From Desulfobacterales bacterium (GTDB taxonomy: Bacteria > Desulfobacterota > Desulfobacteria > Desulfobacterales > Desulfobacteraceae): a DNA stretch of 11,903 bases. Of the stretch, positions 6,775-11,903 are shown one piece after another. A model generated the notes under the pieces. That model had not been told where the DNA came from and did not search any database. It was given only the letters and a program-made list of their open reading frames with translations. A program made the position numbers and the translations under genes. Every line of letters starts with the position of its first letter. Position 1 is the first letter of the stretch. The DNA lies in assembly GCA_022361315.1 (NCBI GenBank), contig JAKSBB010001124.1, positions 1-11,903 on the forward strand. Direction: 5' to 3'.

Positions 6775-9267
6775 TCATTTTAAGGATTCCATCTCCATCT
6801 GGTAATATTTCCGTCCGTTTCGCTCAAAACAGACTTCTTTGATCTTTACGGGGCCGATATCGTCATCCACTTCAAAATTAGAGTGCACGGCCTGGATACG
6901 CGTTTTCTGGATGATATTGCGGTGTATGGTAACGGTCGGGTCCGGTTCCCCTTTTGCAGCATACTCTTTGATATGGCGTTTTTCATCCATCAGACGGATG
7001 TTCTCTTCTTCACAACGGTTGATCTCATGGGTCCGCCGCTCAATATCTCTCCGGCATCTGTCCTGGGCTGCGAACACCGACTGAAGTTCCTCAGCCGCTT
7101 TTTTGGTCTGGCCCAGTATTTTCTTCAACTCCCGGGTCAGGACCGACAGGGCTACGGTGGCCCCCTTCTCCTTTGCCTCCACGTACCGCAGCTTCAACAT
7201 CTCAATCTTTTCCTGCAACCCCTTTTGAATCTGTGTTTTCTCTGCGGCCCTGCTCTCCAGGCGCCGGTCCTCGGCGTTCAGCTCATCAATCTCTTCCTTC
7301 AGCCCTGAAATCATATCCAGGGAAAAAGAGAGTTGATTCTTATTGTTCCGGAGCATGGCCACAATGTGCTTTTCCGTGCCCACCCGTAGCAAGGGCGGTG
7401 CGCTTGCGGGTGTTCCCACTTTACCGGCATGTATCCCCTGTCTGGCGCTGATGCTTGATGCTATCACATGGCCTGTGCGCACATCGCAGCAACCGCTCAA
7501 TGTAACTTCGGAATCAATGATCTCCTTGAGGACATGGAAATCCCCGAATCCCAGAACGGTAGAATTATGAATAAATTTTGCCTGGATATTGCCCACGGTT
7601 TTGATATTCGCATCGGTGATACCCGTTGACACATTCAAATCTCCTGACAGAGAAAGGGTGGCCCCTTCCACTTCGTTGGCAGTAAGATTCACGGCGCTGA
7701 CGTTAAACCCTTGCTTAATTGTCCCCCGGACAACGACATTCCCCTTGAAATCGATATTCCCGGTGTTGAAATCCACATCCCCCTGGATCACATATTCCGG
7801 ATTCACTGAAATCGTCCCCAGGGGATCAACATGGGGCTGGCCCGCCTCAACGGCATGCATGGAAAGACCGTCTTCCGAAAGGGTGGTCCCGTGTCCGGAC
7901 ACAAATGCCGGGTCCAGGGGCTCTGGAGTGAAAATCTCCTCCCCAAAGACACTGACTCCCATTTCCCCCGGTTTTGGAGCCTGTTTTACCGCCAGCAGAT
8001 TGCCCGCCTCCACATGGGGAACCTCCCCGCGCTCCCTGAAATCAATGGAGCCGTCCTCCCGCATGGCACCGGGGTTTACATAATGGGTGGGAAAATGATA
8101 GGTCACACAGCCGTCCTTTCCCTCCACAGGCATCCTGGCTTCCGCCACCAAAAATTTAGGGGCGCCCTCATCCCCCTTTTCAAGCCAATGGATAATCTGT
8201 TCGGACGGGACCCGGCCGTAGTTGATTTCATGGTCTGTCATATAGTCAAGAATATCCGTCACCTCAATTCCGGCACCGGCAATGGGCTGCTTACGATGCA
8301 ACCATGCCCTGAGCCCATTGTCTTCGATATTCAATTCATAGTAACGGGCGACCTTATCCTCCGGATCCGTGTCTTCCTGGCCGTCCAGGTTCAAATGGTC
8401 AAGTTTCATATCCACAAGTGTATCGGAAACGGAGTCCCGGCTGGCATCCAGCACCAGCCGATAGGCATAGGTTATCAGTTCATCGCATAATTGGGGGGGA
8501 GTATTGTCCCCATGGTCCTCACGGTGCAGAATTTCCCCCAACCCTTCAGGTTCCCAGTCCAGACGGCGGGACTGGGAAATATCCCGGATGGTTCCCCGGA
8601 GGTGTTCGGTCACCTCCACAAACAGAGCGAATAAAAGTTCAGGTTCATTGTCTATGGAAAGAGAACGGAGCAATTGCCCCAGAGACATCCCGGACTGGTC
8701 TTCAACCTCCCGTTCCCGTTTCCGCAACTCATATTCAAGCCGGAACCGCTTCACCTTTTTCTCGTCCAGCAAAAGCCGGTCGCTGTGTCGTTTTTTTTTC
8801 AGGTTCTTGGCCAGGAGAAACATTTTTTTGTTATGCCGGCCTATCATTTTCCTGAACCGGTCCTGCTCAAGGTTTTGGTTGAACCGCTCCAGGCATTCTT
8901 TGGCCTGGATTTTAAGGTCTTCCTCCTCCAGGGGGTAGGTGACACAGGCATGGATACTGGCGGTGTTTACGGCATCAATCAGCAATTCGGGTTGATCCAG
9001 GGGAAGCCAGAGCATCCGCTGGGTCAAGGGGGACAGGGAAGATACGGATGCCAGGAAATCGATACATGGCGACGCGTCTTCGCAGGACCCGCTGATCACC
9101 AGGGCAAAAGGAACGCTTCCGGCGGTACGTAGCTGTTCTGCGGCATCTTCGGTAGAACCTACGATGACAACCTGCCACCCGTCACGGGAGAGAATCCGGT
9201 CGGCAGCTCCGGAAACTTCCGGATTGGTTTCAAGCACCAACAACTTCGGTGTTTCAGTCGTTGGCAT
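6775..9267 (-). CDS. FapA/DUF342 family protein with N-terminal degenerate receiver domain
   Basis: This is an 830-residue cytosolic protein. Residues about 7-125 have a receiver-like pattern, but the phospho-acceptor position reads S (ALVISGS, 55-61) and the conserved lysine before Pro is missing (VTYPL). It is probably not phosphorylated. Next come a strongly basic coil (about 140-190), a helical region, and then the DUF342/FapA part: an N-terminal domain at about 305-395 and a beta-helix-like repeat at about 405-625. Typical strands are EYVIQGDVDFNTGNIDFKGN and VVVRGTIKQG. A long coiled coil (about 640-770) and a short C-terminal domain end the protein. FapA proteins are linked to flagellar assembly or polar and regulatory roles in other bacteria, but no flagellar gene is present here. 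ATG 9267 overlaps the upstream stop by 14 nt, with GGAG about 10 nt before it, so translation is coupled. An earlier in-frame start at 9372 would lie deep inside the upstream gene and is rejected. Confidence 0.9.
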   Translation of the reverse strand: MPTTETPKLLVLETNPEVSGAADRILSRDGWQVVIVGSTEDAAEQLRTAGSVPFALVISGSCEDASPCIDFLASVSSLSPLTQRMLWLPLDQPELLIDAVNTASIHACVTYPLEEEDLKIQAKECLERFNQNLEQDRFRKMIGRHNKKMFLLAKNLKKKRHSDRLLLDEKKVKRFRLEYELRKREREVEDQSGMSLGQLLRSLSIDNEPELLFALFVEVTEHLRGTIRDISQSRRLDWEPEGLGEILHREDHGDNTPPQLCDELITYAYRLVLDASRDSVSDTLVDMKLDHLNLDGQEDTDPEDKVARYYELNIEDNGLRAWLHRKQPIAGAGIEVTDILDYMTDHEINYGRVPSEQIIHWLEKGDEGAPKFLVAEARMPVEGKDGCVTYHFPTHYVNPGAMREDGSIDFRERGEVPHVEAGNLLAVKQAPKPGEMGVSVFGEEIFTPEPLDPAFVSGHGTTLSEDGLSMHAVEAGQPHVDPLGTISVNPEYVIQGDVDFNTGNIDFKGNVVVRGTIKQGFNVSAVNLTANEVEGATLSLSGDLNVSTGITDANIKTVGNIQAKFIHNSTVLGFGDFHVLKEIIDSEVTLSGCCDVRTGHVIASSISARQGIHAGKVGTPASAPPLLRVGTEKHIVAMLRNNKNQLSFSLDMISGLKEEIDELNAEDRRLESRAAEKTQIQKGLQEKIEMLKLRYVEAKEKGATVALSVLTRELKKILGQTKKAAEELQSVFAAQDRCRRDIERRTHEINRCEEENIRLMDEKRHIKEYAAKGEPDPTVTIHRNIIQKTRIQAVHSNFEVDDDIGPVKIKEVCFERNGRKYYQMEMESLK

Positions 9268-10051
9268 GGGATTCAAGCTCCCCGGGTTTCGGCATGTTAA
9301 ACCCCTTGCGTTTGGCGATTTCTTCGAATCGGGCAAATAAATGATGGACACAATCGCTATAGATCCCACCAAAGGCGTTTGCAGTCAGGCCCTCGCCGTC
9401 GTCATTTTTGGACTCAAGTTTGGCCTCAAGTTTCGAATAAATAAGTTCAGTGATCTCTTCCCCCGTCATCCGGTTGCCCGTGGAAATAGCCTTGAGTTTC
9501 TCCTGGAGCTGGGCTATCTCTGCGTCGATCTCCTTGTGGGCCTGGTCCAGGGTCTTTTTGGAATCTATCAATTCCTGGTCCAGTTGATACAATTGACGTC
9601 CCACGGCCTTTGCTTTGGCCAGTTCTTCTTCCGCCTCCCTGCGCATCTCATACTGGTTGACTGCCATCTTGAGGTCATCTGCAATCCCGCCCTCCTGACC
9701 TGTTTTGATAAGATACCTGTGAACCACACCTTTGTTCACGGAATCCTTGATCACATCAATGTCTGAAGACCGGGTGATCAGCAGACGGACCGATGCCGGG
9801 GAAAGGGTCATAATCTGCTGGAGAAATTCAGTGCCTGTCATATGTTCAAGCCGCTGGTCCGAAAGGATAAGAGAAAACTGGGCATTGCTGTTGCGAACGG
9901 TGTCGAGGGCCTTCTCTCCGTTGTTTGAAAACCGGATGTTCAGAGGAAGCAGGGCCAGATCCGCACCAAGAAAACTCATGATTTTTGTCTGATCGCCCAC
10001 GACCAGGCAATTATGGGTTTGCCCTGATGTATTTGCGCCCCCTGAATTCAC
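9254..10051 (-). CDS. Receiver domain protein with coiled coil
   Basis: This 265-residue response-regulator-like protein has no DNA-binding domain. The receiver domain spans about 14-132. It has phospho-acceptor D65 in LILSDQRLEHMTGTEF, T93 (LLIT) and K116 (RYLIK). Only one acidic residue (D20) is seen where two usually bind magnesium, so activity may be altered. A coiled coil follows (about 135-190), then a short helical domain with no recognised family. The gene starts with GTG at 10051 behind a G-rich stretch (GGGGGAAA), an unusual ribosome binding site. Its stop overlaps the FapA-like start, pointing to a pair of proteins made together. The second has a receiver-like domain without the phosphorylation site, so this protein may be the phosphorylated partner. 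A promoter candidate lies just upstream at 10088-10116. Confidence 0.88.
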   Translation of the reverse strand: MNSGGANTSGQTHNCLVVGDQTKIMSFLGADLALLPLNIRFSNNGEKALDTVRNSNAQFSLILSDQRLEHMTGTEFLQQIMTLSPASVRLLITRSSDIDVIKDSVNKGVVHRYLIKTGQEGGIADDLKMAVNQYEMRREAEEELAKAKAVGRQLYQLDQELIDSKKTLDQAHKEIDAEIAQLQEKLKAISTGNRMTGEEITELIYSKLEAKLESKNDDGEGLTANAFGGIYSDCVHHLFARFEEIAKRKGFNMPKPGELESHAND

Positions 10052-10087
10052 TTTCCCCCGCTTCTTTGAGTCTGTTCACCCCTATAT

Positions 10088-10116
10088 TCTATAGCATTGG
10101 AAACCCGGCCTTACAA
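10088..10116 (-). promoter_or_regulatory. Candidate sigma-70-type promoter for the receiver/FapA pair
   Basis: On the minus strand, TTGTAA (10111-10116) is followed after exactly 17 nt by TATAGA (10088-10093). A TGC just before the -10 gives an extended -10 form. It lies in the 70-bp gap after the archaemetzincin gene, about 35 nt before GTG 10051. It would let the receiver/FapA pair be expressed apart from the upstream sigma-54 regulator. Confidence 0.4.
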
Positions 10117-10121
10117 GAAAG

Positions 10122-10661
10122 CTATAAACGTTTGATCTCATCTGAGAGCATGATTCGACAATAGCGGCAAAAATCTTGAGACTTGTGGTCCACATCTCCC
10201 AGTTTTCTGCAATAGTGCATAATACAACGGGCATCTTCACAGTGGCGCAGGTCAAAACAATGGCCAAGTTCATGCACCGCTTCCTTTAGTATACGGCCGT
10301 CACCGGCATCCGCTCCCCCCATATCCGGCCCGCTGAGCAGCCGGGAAATGGAAACAATGGCTGCCCTGCCCCCCAATTGCGCCTCTCCGTAAACATGGGT
10401 GAGAATAGGGATGAACAGATCTTCACAGGTGACGCCTAAAATCTTCAACCCATCCGCAGGACAGTGCTCCGCAAGAAACTCAAGCACGGGGGTGGAATGA
10501 TACTGGTTCCGCTCAGCGTCATGGACAAAGGCAAGATTGTCCAGCAGCGGCACCATCCGGGTATCAAACCCGAAAATACCGGGCAGACGGTCCTGAAGCA
10601 TATCCATCACCCGGGTTTCAATCTCTCCGACGGGGGAGAGGATGAGATAAGGAGCGGCCAT
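10122..10661 (-). CDS. amzA: Archaemetzincin family zinc metalloprotease
   Basis: This 179-residue protein matches the size and motifs of archaemetzincins (peptidase M54), small cytosolic zinc proteases. The zinc site is H130-E131-L-G-H134 with the third histidine H140. The family's second zinc site is present as C141, C146, C165 and C168, and M148 fits the Met-turn in CIM. The segment GVTCEDLFIPILTHVYGEAQ (76-95) is also typical. In the consensus HExxHxxGxxHC the glycine is replaced here by D137, while all metal ligands and the catalytic glutamate remain. M148 and C165 are 16 residues apart, close to the usual 17. The start ATG (10661) is 3 bp after the stop of the sigma-54 regulator and lacks a clear ribosome binding site, so coupled translation is likely. 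Substrates of bacterial archaemetzincins are poorly known; the setting here suggests a link to phosphorelay control. Confidence 0.93.
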   Translation of the reverse strand: MAAPYLILSPVGEIETRVMDMLQDRLPGIFGFDTRMVPLLDNLAFVHDAERNQYHSTPVLEFLAEHCPADGLKILGVTCEDLFIPILTHVYGEAQLGGRAAIVSISRLLSGPDMGGADAGDGRILKEAVHELGHCFDLRHCEDARCIMHYCRKLGDVDHKSQDFCRYCRIMLSDEIKRL

Positions 10662-10664
10662 GGG

Positions 10665-11903
10665 CTAATCAGTATCTTTTGAAGAGACCAGATCGTAACG
10701 CTTGATTTTATTATAGAGGGTGGAACGATCTATGCCGAGAATGGCCGCGGCTTTGGAAATATTCCATCCGGTCTGTGACAATGTCTGATCGATATGATTT
10801 TTCTCCATATCACTCAGGGAGAAGTACCGTTGCTTCAGTACCTCTTCCAGGGAGGTGGAGATGGGCAGATCTCCCGTTGTGATGGTCCGGGTCTTACAGA
10901 CCACCACGGCCCGTTCAATGGCATTGGACAGCTCCCTGACGTTCCCCGGCCATTCGTAAAGCATGAGTTCATCCATGGCATCCCTGGAAATACGCTCCAC
11001 CCCGCGGTTGACCTCCCGGGTGAACTTCTCCAGAAAATGATCCGCCAGAAGGGGGATATCCTCCTTACGCTCCCTCAAAGGGGGCATGGTCAGGCTGATC
11101 ACGTTGAGCCGGTAGTAAAGATCTTCCCGGAAATCACGGTCCCGGATGGCCTGTACCAGGTCCGCATTGGTGGCGGCAATCACCCTGAAATCCGCGGACA
11201 ACGGCTGGGTACCCCCGACCTTATAAAATATCTTGTCCTCCAGCACCTGGAGCAGGTCGATCTGCATACGCATGGGGATTTCACCGATCTCATCCAGAAA
11301 GAGAGTGCCGCCACAGGCCAGTTCCAGACGCCCTTTACGGTTCTCTTTGGCATCGGTAAACGCCCCCTTCCGGTGTCCGAACAATTCGCTTTCCATGATG
11401 TGGGGGGGAATGGCACCGCAGTTCACCGCCACAAAGGGCCCGTCTTTCAGCCGGGAGTTTGAATGGATGGCTTTGGCGGCCAGTCCCTTGCCCGATCCCG
11501 TTTCTCCGGTAATCAATACGGTGGCATCGGAATCCCGGATATCCCTGATCAGGGAAAAGACCTCCTGCATGGCACCGGACTGGCCGATCATGCTTTCGAA
11601 GCGACTCTGTTCCTCAAAGGTCTCCCGCAGGTAGGTATTTTCCCGCTTCCTGGCCCGGTGATCCATGAGCTTTTTGATCAGGACACCCAGTTCATCCGGG
11701 TCAAAGGGTTTCAACAGATAGTCAAAAGCATGGGACTTCATGGCCTGAACAGCAGAGGGCACCGAACCAAAGGCGGTGATCATGATGACATCGATATCCG
11801 GATATTCTTCCTTGACGTGGGCCAACACATCCATGCCGGACATCCCGTCCATCTGGATATCCAGAAGAATCACATCAAAACTCGTGGTCTTCAGGGCCTC
11901 AAC
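10665..11903 (-). CDS. NtrC-family sigma-54-dependent response regulator (N-terminus cut by window edge)
   Basis: This transcription activator works with sigma-54 RNA polymerase. The frame is open to the right edge, giving 412 visible residues; roughly the first 40 of the receiver domain are missing. The receiver part has phospho-acceptor D15 (VILLDIQMDG), T43 and K65 (LLKPFDPDE). The AAA+ domain shows Walker A GETGSGKG (133-140), the sigma-54 contact loop as GAFTDA (180-185) instead of GAFTGA, and Walker B LFLDEIGEIP (201-210). Sensor and arginine-finger segments (VIAATN, FREDLYYRLNV) and WPGNVREL are also present. A Fis-type helix-turn-helix closes the protein (GWNISKAAAILGIDRSTLYNKI, 379-400). 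Its stop is 3 bp before the archaemetzincin start, so the two form an operon. Its partner kinase is probably just outside the window or is the PAS kinase at 930-2165. Confidence 0.95.
   Translation of the reverse strand, partial: VEALKTTSFDVILLDIQMDGMSGMDVLAHVKEEYPDIDVIMITAFGSVPSAVQAMKSHAFDYLLKPFDPDELGVLIKKLMDHRARKRENTYLRETFEEQSRFESMIGQSGAMQEVFSLIRDIRDSDATVLITGETGSGKGLAAKAIHSNSRLKDGPFVAVNCGAIPPHIMESELFGHRKGAFTDAKENRKGRLELACGGTLFLDEIGEIPMRMQIDLLQVLEDKIFYKVGGTQPLSADFRVIAATNADLVQAIRDRDFREDLYYRLNVISLTMPPLRERKEDIPLLADHFLEKFTREVNRGVERISRDAMDELMLYEWPGNVRELSNAIERAVVVCKTRTITTGDLPISTSLEEVLKQRYFSLSDMEKNHIDQTLSQTGWNISKAAAILGIDRSTLYNKIKRYDLVSSKDTD

Noticed and set aside
7831..8490. Plus-strand frame of 219 residues
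   Set aside because: It is entirely antisense to the FapA-like gene, with a composition expected from a shadow frame.
10794..11462. Plus-strand frame of 222 residues
   Set aside because: It is antisense to the well-conserved AAA+ domain of the sigma-54 regulator.

Overview
The window looks like chromosomal DNA of a Gram-negative, signalling-rich bacterium. The best guess is an anaerobic Desulfobacterota (Desulfobacterales-like) genome. This is inferred from the mix of genes: an archaemetzincin, H-protein-like paralogs with cysteine clusters, a sigma-54 regulator, stand-alone receiver domains and a PAS kinase. There is no rRNA or other marker to prove it. I saw no tRNA, rRNA, CRISPR array, insertion sequence or phage gene.

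Layout. (1) Positions 1-2165, minus strand: a cytosolic PAS histidine kinase followed after 21 bp by a globin-coupled diguanylate cyclase that runs off the left edge. (2) Positions 2166-2550: a divergent intergenic region with a long imperfect hairpin. (3) Positions 2551-4413, plus strand: two tandem paralogs with an N-terminal double four-cysteine cluster and a GcvH-like domain that has lost the lipoyl lysine. (4) Positions 4542-6732, plus strand: an exported solute-binding-like protein and a TPR protein fused to a heptosyltransferase-like domain. (5) Positions 6775-11903, minus strand, transcribed right to left: an NtrC-type sigma-54 response regulator (cut by the right edge), an archaemetzincin, a receiver/coiled-coil protein, and a FapA/DUF342 protein carrying a degenerate receiver domain.

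How the genes may work together. The left minus-strand pair can link a redox or gas signal (PAS with cysteines, heme globin) to phosphorelay and c-di-GMP. The right minus-strand group is a phosphorelay output module, since the sigma-54 regulator, the receiver protein and the receiver-like FapA protein are co-oriented and partly overlapping. The most unusual item is the tandem H-like pair. Four copies of an exact C-x12-C-x5-C-x2-C-x-F-[D/N] module sit in two proteins whose H-domain cannot carry lipoate, and the pair is divergently arranged with the sensor kinase. A functional link between kinase and pair is inference from position only.
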